Origin: Allobosea sp. TND4EK4
Lineage (GTDB): Bacteria > Pseudomonadota > Alphaproteobacteria > Rhizobiales > Beijerinckiaceae
Reading direction: 5' to 3'
DNA: 57,687 nucleotides
Assembly: GCF_900156025.1 (NCBI RefSeq)
Contig: NZ_FTMO01000019.1
Location: 1 to 57,687 of the forward strand
In this document: positions 43,135-52,147 of the stretch, one piece after another
Layout: the number at the start of each line of letters is the position of its first letter
Numbering within the stretch: position 1 is the first letter of the stretch
Translations under genes and position numbers: made by a program
Notes under the pieces: model-generated
What the model was told of the DNA's origin: nothing
What the model saw: only the letters and a program-made list of their open reading frames with translations
The model's database searches: none

Positions 43135-44832
43135 ATGACCGATCGTCAGCAGGGCATCGACCCGATCCGCCTCGAAGTCATCCGCAACGCGCTCGTCGCC
43201 GCGTCGGAGGAGATGAGCATCACCATCTGGCGCACCAGCCGCTCGACCGTTGTGCGCGAAATCCTCGACTTCTCCACCGCCGTCTTCGACGCGAACGGCA
43301 ACAACATCGCCCAGTCGGCCCGCATCCCGGTCCATCTCAACTCGATGTCGGACTGCCTGCGCACGATCCTCGACCGCTTCATTCCGCTCGACCAGTGGCA
43401 GGACGGCGACGTGATCGTCACCAACGACCCGTATTCCGGCGGCCAGCATCTGCCGGATATCCAGACCTTCCGCCCCGTCTTCGTCGACGGCAAGCGCGTC
43501 GCCATCGTCGGCACGCTCTGCCACCATGTCGATGTCGGCGGCGGCGCGGCCGGCAGCTACTATGCCAATGCGACCGAGATCTTCCACGAGGGCATCCGCA
43601 TCCCGCCGCTGCGCCTCGTCGACAAGGGCGTGCTGAACAGCGGTGTCTTCGAGATGCTGCTCCACAATCTCCGCCAGCCCGATGAGACGCGCGGCGACCT
43701 CAACGCCCAGATCGCCGCGCTCGGCATCGGCGAGCGAGCCGTCGCGCGCATGGCCCGCAAATACGGCGCCGCCTCGCTGGAGGCGGCGATGGCCGCGATC
43801 CTCGACGGGTCCGAGGCGATGATGCGCGCCGCGCTGAAAGCGCTGCCGGACGGCGAGGCCTCCTTCGTCGAACTGGTCGACGATGACGGCCAGTCGGAGG
43901 AGCCGATCACGCTGGCGGTCAGGATCACCAAGCGCGGCGACACCATCGCGCTCGATTTCGAGGGCTCGAGCGCCCAGGTGCGAGGGCCGGTCAACAATAC
44001 GCCCGCGATGACCTGCTCGGCGGTGTATTACGCGCTGCTGGCCGCGCTGGGCGGCGACATTCCGGCCAATTCCGGCTGCTATCGCCCGGTCACGGTCACC
44101 CTGCCGGAGGGCAGCGTCGTCAACGCCGTGTTCCCGGCGCCGGTCGCGGGGCGCATGGTTGTCAACCACCGCATCGCCACCGCCGTCTTCGGCGCGCTGG
44201 CCGGCATCATGCCGGAGCGCATCCCGGCGGCCTATTACGCCATCTCCTATGTCTACGCCCTGCAGACCACCAACCCGCAGGGCAAGCGCCAGGTCTATTT
44301 CGACATCGAGGTCGGCGGCTGGGGCGGCCATGCGGGCGGAGATGGGGCGAGCGCGCTCTCCTGCGGCCTGCACAACAACACCAACGCGCCGATCGAGATG
44401 GTCGAGGCGAAGTACCCGGTAACCTTCACCAAATACGGGCTGATCCCGGATTCGGGCGGGGCAGGGCAGTTTCGCGGCGGCCTGGGCCTCGTGCGCGAAT
44501 GGCGGCTCGACGCGGCTGAAGGCTCGCTCTCGACGAATTTCGAGCGCTTCCGCCACGCGCCCTACGGCATCAAGGGCGGCGCGCCGGGCTCGCTCAGCCG
44601 CACCACCGTGACGCACCCGGACGGCTCGAAGGCGTCGCTGCGCTCCAAGGTCTCGGGGATCCCGCTGAGGCGCGGCGACATCGTCACCATCGAAACCTCG
44701 GGCGGCGGCGGCTATGGCGATCCGGCCCGGCGCGACCCGCAACGGCTCGCCCGCGACCTCGCCGAGGGGCTGGTGACGCCGGACAGTGCCGCGAGCCTTT
44801 ATGGCCGCGGCGAGAAGGAGATCGCGGCATGA
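43135..44832 (+). CDS. hyuB: Hydantoinase/oxoprolinase family subunit B
   Basis: Protein of 565 residues, partner of HyuA. Typical features are DPIRLEVIRNALVAASEEMS at the N-terminus, the metal-site region TNDPYSGGQHLPD followed by LCHHVDVGG, and the C-terminal GGGGYGDP motif. GAGGGGCA precedes ATG 43135; the frame is open upstream inside hyuA. Its stop overlaps the dehydrogenase start (ATGA). Together with HyuA it should form an ATP-dependent cyclic-amide hydrolase or a related carboxylase. Confidence 0.93.
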   Translation: MTDRQQGIDPIRLEVIRNALVAASEEMSITIWRTSRSTVVREILDFSTAVFDANGNNIAQSARIPVHLNSMSDCLRTILDRFIPLDQWQDGDVIVTNDPYSGGQHLPDIQTFRPVFVDGKRVAIVGTLCHHVDVGGGAAGSYYANATEIFHEGIRIPPLRLVDKGVLNSGVFEMLLHNLRQPDETRGDLNAQIAALGIGERAVARMARKYGAASLEAAMAAILDGSEAMMRAALKALPDGEASFVELVDDDGQSEEPITLAVRITKRGDTIALDFEGSSAQVRGPVNNTPAMTCSAVYYALLAALGGDIPANSGCYRPVTVTLPEGSVVNAVFPAPVAGRMVVNHRIATAVFGALAGIMPERIPAAYYAISYVYALQTTNPQGKRQVYFDIEVGGWGGHAGGDGASALSCGLHNNTNAPIEMVEAKYPVTFTKYGLIPDSGGAGQFRGGLGLVREWRLDAAEGSLSTNFERFRHAPYGIKGGAPGSLSRTTVTHPDGSKASLRSKVSGIPLRRGDIVTIETSGGGGYGDPARRDPQRLARDLAEGLVTPDSAASLYGRGEKEIAA

Positions 44833-45851
44833 GCGCTCACGCCCCCATCGATGCGGTCCCGCTCAGCCTCGCCGAGGTGGAGCGCCTGACGCGCGAGGCG
44901 CTGCTCGCCTGCGGCGTCGACCCGCGCAACGAGCCCGCGATCACCGCCTCGGTCGTCGCGGCCGAGGCCGAGGGCATCCACAGCCACGGGCTGGCGCGCC
45001 TGCCGACCTATTGCGAGCACGCGAAGGTCGGCAAGATCGACGGCAAGGCCCGCCCCGTGCTCGATAGTCCGCGCCCCGGCCTCGTCCGGGTCGATGCCAA
45101 ATGCGGCTTCGCCCATCCGGCGATCGATTTCGGCCTGCCGGCCCTCATCGAGGCGGCGAGGACGCAGGGCATCGCTGCGCTCGCCGTAACGAATTCCTAT
45201 AATTGCGGCGTTGTCGGCTACCATGTCGAGCGCATCGCCCGCGAGGGGCTGATGGCGCTCGGCTTCGTCAACGCGCCGGCCTCGATCGCGCCGATGGGCG
45301 GAAAGCGGCCGGTCTTCGGCACGAACCCGATCGCGCTCGCCGTGCCGAGGGCGGGCCGTGACCCGCTGGTGCTGGACCAGTCCTCCAGCGTCGTCGCCAA
45401 GAGCGAGATCGTCGTCCACCAGCAGCGCGGCGAGCCGATCCCGCTCGGCTGGGCGCTGGACAAGGACGGCAACCCGACGACCGACCCCGCCGCGGCCCTG
45501 GCAGGGAGCATGGTGCCGTCGGGCGGCTACAAGGGCGCCGGGCTGGCGCTGATCGTCGAGCTATTCGCCGCCTGGCTGACCGGTGCGAACCTCTCCATCG
45601 ACGCCTCCTCCTTCGCCGACAACAAGGGCGGCTCGCCGCGCACCGGCCAGTTTTTCATCGCCATCGATGGCGGTGCCCTCGGCGGACCCGAGGCGGCGGA
45701 ACGGCTCGAACGCCTGTTCGGAGCCATCCTGGAGCAGGAGGGCGCGCGGCTGCCCGGCGACCGGCGGGCCGGTGCCCGCACCCGGACGGCTGCCGCGGGA
45801 ATCGCCATCCCCAGGCCGCTGTTCGACAAGCTCCGCGGTTACGCGGGCTGA
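44829..45851 (+). CDS. Malate/L-lactate/ureidoglycolate dehydrogenase (Ldh2) family oxidoreductase
   Basis: NAD(P)-dependent dehydrogenase of 340 residues, family identified by GIHSHGLARLP (residues 49-59), GFAHPAIDFGL and GTNPIALAVP. The catalytic histidine in the usual NSxHxG motif is Asn125 here (NSYNCG, codon AAT at 45201-45203). A His in GYHVE (His132) lies nearby. The enzyme may therefore act on a different 2-hydroxy acid or imino acid, or use another base. It overlaps hyuB by 4 bp and ends the operon; its last 13 bases overlap the convergent AraC-type gene. Confidence 0.88.
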   Translation: MSAHAPIDAVPLSLAEVERLTREALLACGVDPRNEPAITASVVAAEAEGIHSHGLARLPTYCEHAKVGKIDGKARPVLDSPRPGLVRVDAKCGFAHPAIDFGLPALIEAARTQGIAALAVTNSYNCGVVGYHVERIAREGLMALGFVNAPASIAPMGGKRPVFGTNPIALAVPRAGRDPLVLDQSSSVVAKSEIVVHQQRGEPIPLGWALDKDGNPTTDPAAALAGSMVPSGGYKGAGLALIVELFAAWLTGANLSIDASSFADNKGGSPRTGQFFIAIDGGALGGPEAAERLERLFGAILEQEGARLPGDRRAGARTRTAAAGIAIPRPLFDKLRGYAG

Positions 45852-46852
45852 GCCCGCTCGGCCGATGCGCCGCCGCGCCGGCGCTCCTCCCGCGGGGCGT
45901 GGCCGAAGCGCTCGCGATAGCTGCGCGAGAAGTGGCTGGCACTGGCGAAGCCGCAGGCCAGGGCCGTTTCCATGACGGAAAGGCTTGTCTGGCGCAGAAG
46001 GTCGCGCGCCCGGTCGAGCCGCAGGCGCAGATAATGCTCGCCGAGCGAGCGGCCGAGATGCTGGCGGAACAGCCGCTCGAGCTGGCGCAGCGAGACATTG
46101 GCCAGGCGGGCCAGGCTTTCGCGCGTTTCCGGGTTTTCGATGGTCTGCTCCATCCGCCCGATCACGCGCAGCAGCGGTGCGTGCGCGATGCCGAGCCGCT
46201 CGCGCAAAGGCATGCGCTGCGGCCCGGCCCCCTCCCTGACCTGGGTCTGCAGGAACCATTCGCTGACCGCCAGGGCGAGCTCGGTGCCATGGTCGCGCGC
46301 GATCAGCGCATGCATCATGTCGAGCGGGGCGGTGCCGCCGCTGCAGGTCAGCCGGTCGCGGTCGATCTCATAGAGCGAGCGGCGCAGGTCGAGGTCCGGA
46401 TAGTCTTCGAGAAAGGCGGGCGCATGCTCCCAATGCAGCGCGAAGCGATAGCCTGAGAGCAGATTGGCGCGGGCGAGCAGATACGGTCCGCCCGATACCC
46501 CGCCGATCCTGACGCCGCGCCGCGCCTGCTGGCGAAGCCAGGCAAAGGTCGGCGGGTCGTCGAACAGCGCCGGATTGCCCCCGGCGCAGACGAAGAGATA
46601 ATCCAGCCGCAACCCCTCATCGAGCCCCGCATCCGCCGCGATGGCGACGCCATTGGAAGCCTGAGCGGGCCTGCCGTCGATCGAGACATGGCTCCAGCGG
46701 TAGAGCACGCGGCCCGACAGGCGGTTTGCCGCACGAAGCGGCTCAACGGCAGAAGCGTAGCCGAGCAGCGCGAAATCCGGGATCAGCAGGAAGCCGATAT
46801 GAGCCGGCGCATGGTTGTCGCCAAGAGAACAGTGGATGTCGCTGGAGGGCAT
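45839..46852 (-). CDS. GlxA/GbdR-type AraC family transcriptional regulator
   Basis: Regulator of 337 residues. An N-terminal DJ-1/PfpI-like amidotransferase domain (about 17-190; FVCAGGNP, GGVSGGPYLLARA) is fused to a C-terminal AraC-type double helix-turn-helix (RESLARLANVSLRQLERLFR and TALACGFASASHFSRSYRERFG). This is the architecture of GbdR, which activates glycine betaine, dimethylglycine and sarcosine catabolism. It is divergent from soxB, 55 bp away, so activation of the sox operon is likely. Its 3' end overlaps the dehydrogenase gene tail to tail by 13 bp. Confidence 0.92.
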   Translation of the reverse strand: MPSSDIHCSLGDNHAPAHIGFLLIPDFALLGYASAVEPLRAANRLSGRVLYRWSHVSIDGRPAQASNGVAIAADAGLDEGLRLDYLFVCAGGNPALFDDPPTFAWLRQQARRGVRIGGVSGGPYLLARANLLSGYRFALHWEHAPAFLEDYPDLDLRRSLYEIDRDRLTCSGGTAPLDMMHALIARDHGTELALAVSEWFLQTQVREGAGPQRMPLRERLGIAHAPLLRVIGRMEQTIENPETRESLARLANVSLRQLERLFRQHLGRSLGEHYLRLRLDRARDLLRQTSLSVMETALACGFASASHFSRSYRERFGHAPREERRRGGASAERAQPA

Positions 46853-46907
46853 GTGCGCGACGTTAGGTCGGTCAATCTGCCGCTGACAAGACCGCTCGGA
46901 AAAATCG

Positions 46908-48158
46908 ATGCGCTACTCCGCCCTTTCTCTGCTGACCCAGGCCCTGCGCGGGCACAAGGGCTGGACGCCGGTCTGGCGCGATCCGGCGCCGAAGGCCGAA
47001 TACGACGTCGTCATCATCGGCGGCGGCGGTCACGGGCTGGCGACGGCGCACTACCTCGCCAGCCGTCACGGCATCACCAAGATCGCGGTGCTGGAGAAGG
47101 GCTATCTCGGCTCCGGCAATGTCGGCCGCAACACCACTATCATCCGCTCGAACTACCTGCTGCCGGGCAATACGCCGTTCTACGAGCTGTCGATGAAGCT
47201 GTGGGAGGGGCTGGAGCAGGATCTGAACTACAACGCCATGGTCAGCCAGCGCGGCGTGCTGAACCTCTACCATTCCGACGCGCAGCGGGACGCCTTCGCA
47301 AGGCGCGGCAATGCGATGCGGCTCGCCGGCGTCGATGCCGAACTGCTCGACCGCGAGCAGGTGAGGGCGATGGCGCCCTTCTTCGATTACGACAACGCCC
47401 GCTTTCCGATCCAGGGCGGGCTTTTGCAGAAGCGCGGCGGCACCGCCCGGCACGACGCGGTCGCCTGGGGCTATGCCCGCGCGGCCGACAGCCGCGGTGT
47501 CGACCTCATCCAGAACTGCGAGGTCACCGGCTTCACGATGGTCGATGGCCGGGCGGTTGGCGTCGAGACCTCGCGCGGGCCGATCCGGGCGAAGAAGATC
47601 GCGATGGCGGTCGCCGGAAACTCCTCGCGCGTCGCGGCGATGGCAGGGATGCGCCTGCCGATCGAGAGCCATGTCCTGCAGGCCTTCGTCTCGGAGGGGT
47701 TGAAGCCGATGATCGACGGGGTCGTCACCTTCGGCGCCGGGCATTTCTATGTCAGCCAGTCCGACAAGGGCGGGCTGGTCTTCGGCGGCGACATCGACGG
47801 CTACAATTCCTACGCCCAGCGCGGCAACCTGCCGGTGATCGAGGACGTGATGGAATCGGCCATGGCGCTGTGGCCGGGGCTCGGCCGGGTGCGGATGCTG
47901 CGCCACTGGGGCGGCATCATGGACATGTCGATGGACGGCTCGCCGATCATCGACCGGGCGCCGGTCGAGGGGCTCTATCTCAATGCTGGCTGGTGCTATG
48001 GCGGCTTCAAGGCGACGCCGGCCTCCGGCTTCTGCTTTGCCCATCTGATCGCGACCGGAGAGCCGCATCCGGTCGCCGCCGCCTACCGGCTCGACCGTTT
48101 CGCCAGCGGCCGCCTGATCGACGAAAAGGGCGTCGGCGCCCAGCCGAACCTGCACTGA
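46908..48158 (+). CDS. soxB: Sarcosine oxidase beta subunit
   Basis: Flavoprotein subunit of 416 residues of heterotetrameric sarcosine oxidase, which oxidatively demethylates sarcosine to glycine. The FAD Rossmann motif VVIIGGGGHGLATAHYLA begins near residue 25, followed by EKGYLGSGNVGRNTTIIRS, the region that carries the covalent FMN in characterised enzymes. Length matches the family. First gene of soxBDAG-purU, transcribed away from the GbdR-like regulator. Confidence 0.96.
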   Translation: MRYSALSLLTQALRGHKGWTPVWRDPAPKAEYDVVIIGGGGHGLATAHYLASRHGITKIAVLEKGYLGSGNVGRNTTIIRSNYLLPGNTPFYELSMKLWEGLEQDLNYNAMVSQRGVLNLYHSDAQRDAFARRGNAMRLAGVDAELLDREQVRAMAPFFDYDNARFPIQGGLLQKRGGTARHDAVAWGYARAADSRGVDLIQNCEVTGFTMVDGRAVGVETSRGPIRAKKIAMAVAGNSSRVAAMAGMRLPIESHVLQAFVSEGLKPMIDGVVTFGAGHFYVSQSDKGGLVFGGDIDGYNSYAQRGNLPVIEDVMESAMALWPGLGRVRMLRHWGGIMDMSMDGSPIIDRAPVEGLYLNAGWCYGGFKATPASGFCFAHLIATGEPHPVAAAYRLDRFASGRLIDEKGVGAQPNLH

Positions 48159-48184
48159 ACGGGCGCTCTGGCCGAGGAACTGCG

Positions 48185-48460
48185 ATGCGCATCACCTGTC
48201 CCTATTGCGGCGCGCGCGACGCCCAGGAATTCAGCTATCTCGGCGCCGCCGATCCGGTCCGCCCCGATGGCATGGCCGCGGCCGAGGCGGCAATGGCGGA
48301 CTATGTCTATCTGCGCGACAACCCGGCCGGCCCGCATCGGGAGCTCTGGTATCACGGTTCCGGCTGCCGCTCCTGGCTGATCGTGACACGCGACACGCGG
48401 ACCCACGCGATCAGCGCTGTCGAGCCGGCGAAGGTCCGCAAGGCGGGAGAGGCGGCATGA
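48185..48460 (+). CDS. soxD: Sarcosine oxidase delta subunit
   Basis: Small zinc-binding subunit of 91 residues. CPYCGARDAQEF supplies two cysteine ligands (Cys5 and Cys8), and the HGSGCRSWL segment adds a histidine and a third cysteine. ATG 48185 is preceded by GAGGAA. The frame is open far upstream within soxB, but that is a shadow. Its stop overlaps the soxA start (ATGA). Confidence 0.95.
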   Translation: MRITCPYCGARDAQEFSYLGAADPVRPDGMAAAEAAMADYVYLRDNPAGPHRELWYHGSGCRSWLIVTRDTRTHAISAVEPAKVRKAGEAA

Positions 48461-51456
48461 GCGCGCAACCCTTCCGGCTCGCTTCCGGCGGCCTGATCGA
48501 CCGCAGCCAAGCGCTGAGCTTCCGCTTCGACGGCAAGTCCTATGGTGGCCATGCCGGCGACACCCTGGCCTCGGCGCTGCTCGCCAATGGCGTCCGCCTC
48601 GTCGGCCGCTCCTTCAAATATCACCGTCCGCGTGGCATCCTCTCCGCGGGGCCGGAGGAGCCCAATGCGTTGGTCGAGCTGCGCTCAGGCGCGCGGCGCG
48701 AGCCCAACACCCGCGCCACGGTCGCCGAGCTGTTCGACGGGCTTGAGGCAGTGAGCCAGAACCGCTGGCCCTCGCTCGCCTTCGATCTGCTCTCCCTCAA
48801 CGGCCTTTTCTCGCCGGCTCTGGTCGCGGGCTTTTACTACAAGACCTTCATGTGGCCGGCCTCCTTCTGGGAGAAGCTCTACGAGCCGCTGATCAGGCGT
48901 GCCGCCGGGCTCGGCCGCGCCGCCGGTGCCGAGGACCCCGATCACTATGAAAAGGCCTTCGCCTTCTGCGACCTGCTGGTCATCGGCGGTGGGCCGGCCG
49001 GCCTCGCGGCGGCGCTGGCGGCGGGCCGGACAGGTGCCCGCGTCATCCTCTGCGACGAGGATTTCCGCCTCGGCGGCCGACTACTGGCGGAGAAGCGCGA
49101 GATCGACGGCAGGCCGGTCGCGGAGTGGCTGGCAGCGGCGCTCGCCGAGCTGGAGAGCCTGCCCGATGTGCGCCTCATGCCGCGCACCACCGTCTTCGGC
49201 CTCTACGACCACGGAACCTACGGCGCAGTCGAGCGGGTCTCCGATCATCTGCCGCAGCCCCAGCCCCACCAGCCGCGCCAACGCGCCTGGCGCATTCAGG
49301 CGAAGCGCGCCATCCTTGCCGCCGGCGCGCTCGAGCGGCCGATCGTGTTTCCGGGCAACGACACCCCCGGGGTGATGCTGGCAGGCGCGGCGCGCACTTA
49401 CGCGAACCGCTACGGCGTGCTGCCGGGGCGCGAGACGGTGCTGTTCACCGCCGGCGACGATGGCTGGGCCACGGCGCGCGACATCGCCGCAGCCGGCGGC
49501 AAGGTCGCGGCCATCGTCGATGCGCGCGCCGATGCTGACCCGGCCCGCAAGGCGCTGGCTGACCGGCTGGGCGCAAGGCTCTTCGCCGGCGGCGTGGTCG
49601 AGCGGGCGAGGGGCGGGCGGCAACTGGACCAGGTGACCATCCGAGACGCCTCCGGCGCGACGCATGCGCTCGCCTGCGACCTGCTCGCGGTCTCGAATGG
49701 CTGGAACCCGACGCTGCACCTGACATCCCATCAGAACGGCAAGCCGGTCTGGGACGAGGAGATTCATTGCTTCGTGCCGGGCACGTTGCCGGCGGGGCTG
49801 GCGGTGGCTGGCAGCGCCGCCGGGCGCTTCACCCTGGCGACGGCGCTGGAGGATGGAGCCCGTCTCGCTCGCGAGGCTCTGGGCGATCTCGGGTTGAGTG
49901 TGGCGGCTGCCGGGCCGGTGCCCGCGGCCGATGACGAGCCATGCGGACTGAAGCCGCTCTGGCGCGTGACCGGAGGCAAGGGCCCGGTTTTTCCGGGCAA
50001 GGCCTTCGTCGACTTCCAGAACGACGTCACCGATGCGGATGTCGAACTGGCGGCGCGCGAGGGCTTCCGCCCGGTCGAGCATCTCAAGCGCTACACCACG
50101 CTCGGCATGGCGACCGACCAGGGGAAGACGTCGAATCTCTCCGGCCTCGCCATCATGGCCGAGCAGACGGGCCGGACGATCCCGCAGGCCGGCACCACGA
50201 CCTTCCGCCCGCCCTATACGCCGGTGGCGATCGGCGCGCTCGGCGGCCACCACCGCGGCAAGGCGTTCCGCCCGGTGCGGCTGGCGCCGACCCATGGCTG
50301 GTCGAGCGAGCAGGGCGCGGTCTTCGTCGAGACCGGCCAGTGGCTGCGGGCGCAGTACTATCCGAAGCCCGGAGAGACCGACTGGCTGGCGACGGTGAAC
50401 CGCGAGGTCCTGGCCGTTCGCGAGACCGTCGGAATCTGCGACGTCTCGACCCTCGGCAAGATCGACATCCAGGGCGCGGATGCAGCCGCGTTCCTGGAGC
50501 GGGTCTATATCAACGGCTGGAAGGCTTTGCCTGTCGGAAAGGCGCGCTATGGACTGATGCTGCGCGAGGATGGCTTCGTCATGGATGACGGAACCACCTC
50601 CCGCCTCGGCGAGCATCACTTCCTGATGACGACCACCACCGCCAATGCCGGCAAGGTGATGCAGCATCTGGAGTTCTGCCATCAGGTGCTCTGGCCGGAT
50701 CTCGACGTCGGCATGGTCTCGGTCTCCGAGCAATGGGCGCAGGTCACCGTCGCCGGCCCCAAGGCACGCAAGACGCTGCGCGGCGTCGTCGATCCGGAGC
50801 ACGACCTTTCGAACGAGGCCTTCCCCTATCTCGCCGCGCGTGCGGTCACGGTCGGCGGCGGCATTCCGGCGCGGCTGTTCCGCATCTCCTTCTCGGGCGA
50901 GCTGGCCTATGAGCTCGCCGTCCCGGCCGGGTATGGCGACGCCATGATGCGCGCGCTGATGCAGGCGGGCGCGCCCTTCGGCATCACGCCCTACGGCACC
51001 GAGGCGCTCGGCGTCCTGCGCATCGAGAAGGGCCATGTCGCCGGCAACGAACTCAGCGGCCAGACCACGGCGCGCGATCTCGGACTCGGCAAGATGATGT
51101 CGTCGAAGAAGGACTATGTCGGGCGTCTGATGGCGAACCGGGCGGCACTGAACGAGCCGGAGCGGCCGTCTTTCGTCGGCTTCAAGCCCGTGGACCGGCG
51201 CGAGCGCCTGCGGGCCGGCGCGCATTTCATCGGGGTCGGCAAGGCGGCCACGATGGCGAACGACGAGGGCTACATGACCTCGGTCGCCCATTCCCCGCAT
51301 CTGAACCACTGGATCGGCCTCGGGCTGATCCGGGGCGGCTCGGCCCGCATCGGGGAGCAGGTGCGGGCCTATGACCCGGTCCGTGGCGGCGACATCCTCG
51401 TCGAGATCTGCTCGCCCGTCTTCCTCGATCCCGAAGGAGCCCGCCTCCATGGCTGA
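48457..51456 (+). CDS. soxA: Sarcosine oxidase alpha subunit
   Basis: Large subunit of 999 residues. N-terminal ferredoxin-like fold (GHAGDTLASALLANG, SFKYHRPRG), then a dinucleotide-binding domain with GGGPAGLAAALAAGRTG near residue 175 that binds NAD+. The C-terminal ~390 residues form a folate-binding aminomethyltransferase-like domain (VCDVSTLGKIDIQG-like segment, later RIEKGHVAGNELSGQTT). The latter transfers the methyl-derived C1 unit to tetrahydrofolate. Overlaps soxD by 4 bp and soxG by 8 bp. Confidence 0.96.
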   Translation: MSAQPFRLASGGLIDRSQALSFRFDGKSYGGHAGDTLASALLANGVRLVGRSFKYHRPRGILSAGPEEPNALVELRSGARREPNTRATVAELFDGLEAVSQNRWPSLAFDLLSLNGLFSPALVAGFYYKTFMWPASFWEKLYEPLIRRAAGLGRAAGAEDPDHYEKAFAFCDLLVIGGGPAGLAAALAAGRTGARVILCDEDFRLGGRLLAEKREIDGRPVAEWLAAALAELESLPDVRLMPRTTVFGLYDHGTYGAVERVSDHLPQPQPHQPRQRAWRIQAKRAILAAGALERPIVFPGNDTPGVMLAGAARTYANRYGVLPGRETVLFTAGDDGWATARDIAAAGGKVAAIVDARADADPARKALADRLGARLFAGGVVERARGGRQLDQVTIRDASGATHALACDLLAVSNGWNPTLHLTSHQNGKPVWDEEIHCFVPGTLPAGLAVAGSAAGRFTLATALEDGARLAREALGDLGLSVAAAGPVPAADDEPCGLKPLWRVTGGKGPVFPGKAFVDFQNDVTDADVELAAREGFRPVEHLKRYTTLGMATDQGKTSNLSGLAIMAEQTGRTIPQAGTTTFRPPYTPVAIGALGGHHRGKAFRPVRLAPTHGWSSEQGAVFVETGQWLRAQYYPKPGETDWLATVNREVLAVRETVGICDVSTLGKIDIQGADAAAFLERVYINGWKALPVGKARYGLMLREDGFVMDDGTTSRLGEHHFLMTTTTANAGKVMQHLEFCHQVLWPDLDVGMVSVSEQWAQVTVAGPKARKTLRGVVDPEHDLSNEAFPYLAARAVTVGGGIPARLFRISFSGELAYELAVPAGYGDAMMRALMQAGAPFGITPYGTEALGVLRIEKGHVAGNELSGQTTARDLGLGKMMSSKKDYVGRLMANRAALNEPERPSFVGFKPVDRRERLRAGAHFIGVGKAATMANDEGYMTSVAHSPHLNHWIGLGLIRGGSARIGEQVRAYDPVRGGDILVEICSPVFLDPEGARLHG

Positions 51457-52066
51457 GACCGCGCAATGGACGCCGCGCAGCGCCTGGGCGGGCATCGCGC
51501 AGCCCGGGACCTTCGGCGCGGCGGGCCGGGGCGGCGTGACCGCGACTTTGCTCGAAGGCCATGGGCTCGCCAGCCTCATCGCCGCCCCGGGAGGCGCCGA
51601 AGCGCTCGCGCGGCGCGTCGAGCAGAGCCTCGGCCTCGCATTGCCCACGGCGCCGCGCATCGTCTCGGGCGCCGGCCATGATGTGATCTGGAGCGGCCCC
51701 GACCAATGGCTGCTGCGGGCGAGATCGCGTGGGGAGATGCCTTCTCTGATCGCCGAGCTGGCACGCTACGCCGCGGTCAGCGACCAGAGCGATGCCCGCG
51801 CCGCCCTGCGGCTCTCGGGCCCGCATCTGCGCGATGCGCTCGCAAAGGGCGTGATGATCGACCTGCATCCCGCCGCCTTCGCGGTGGGGGATGCCGCGGC
51901 CACGAGCGTCGCCCATCTTGGCGTGCAGCTCTGGCGCCTGCCCGACGCAGCCGAGGGCCCCGCCTTCGAGATCATGGTCGCGCGCAGCCTTGCCGGCAGC
52001 TTCTGGTCCTGGTTCGCAGCCTCGGCCGCGGAATTCGGCTGCCGGGTCGTCGCCGGTCGAGGTTGA
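51449..52066 (+). CDS. soxG: Sarcosine oxidase gamma subunit
   Basis: Subunit of 205 residues, recognised from position and from SRDQWLL-like SGPDQWLLRA and HLGVQLWRLPD segments typical of SoxG. ATG 51449 overlaps the soxA stop, with GAAGGAG upstream inside soxA. It contacts SoxA in known heterotetramers. Confidence 0.93.
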   Translation: MAETAQWTPRSAWAGIAQPGTFGAAGRGGVTATLLEGHGLASLIAAPGGAEALARRVEQSLGLALPTAPRIVSGAGHDVIWSGPDQWLLRARSRGEMPSLIAELARYAAVSDQSDARAALRLSGPHLRDALAKGVMIDLHPAAFAVGDAAATSVAHLGVQLWRLPDAAEGPAFEIMVARSLAGSFWSWFAASAAEFGCRVVAGRG

Positions 52067-52147
52067 CGGCGGCGCGCCGCGCGCTGTTTAACCCGCCATC
52101 CTCCGACCGTCTCGTTTCAGGGACCCGCGCGAGCGGGCCGTCACGCC

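Noticed and set aside
49081..51660. Minus-strand frame of 859 codons opposite soxA
   Set aside because: Antisense of a clearly identified gene; Arg/Asp/His-rich translation.
52067..52147. Possible glycine riboswitch before purU
   Set aside because: The gap is only 81 bp and shows no conserved glycine-aptamer core.
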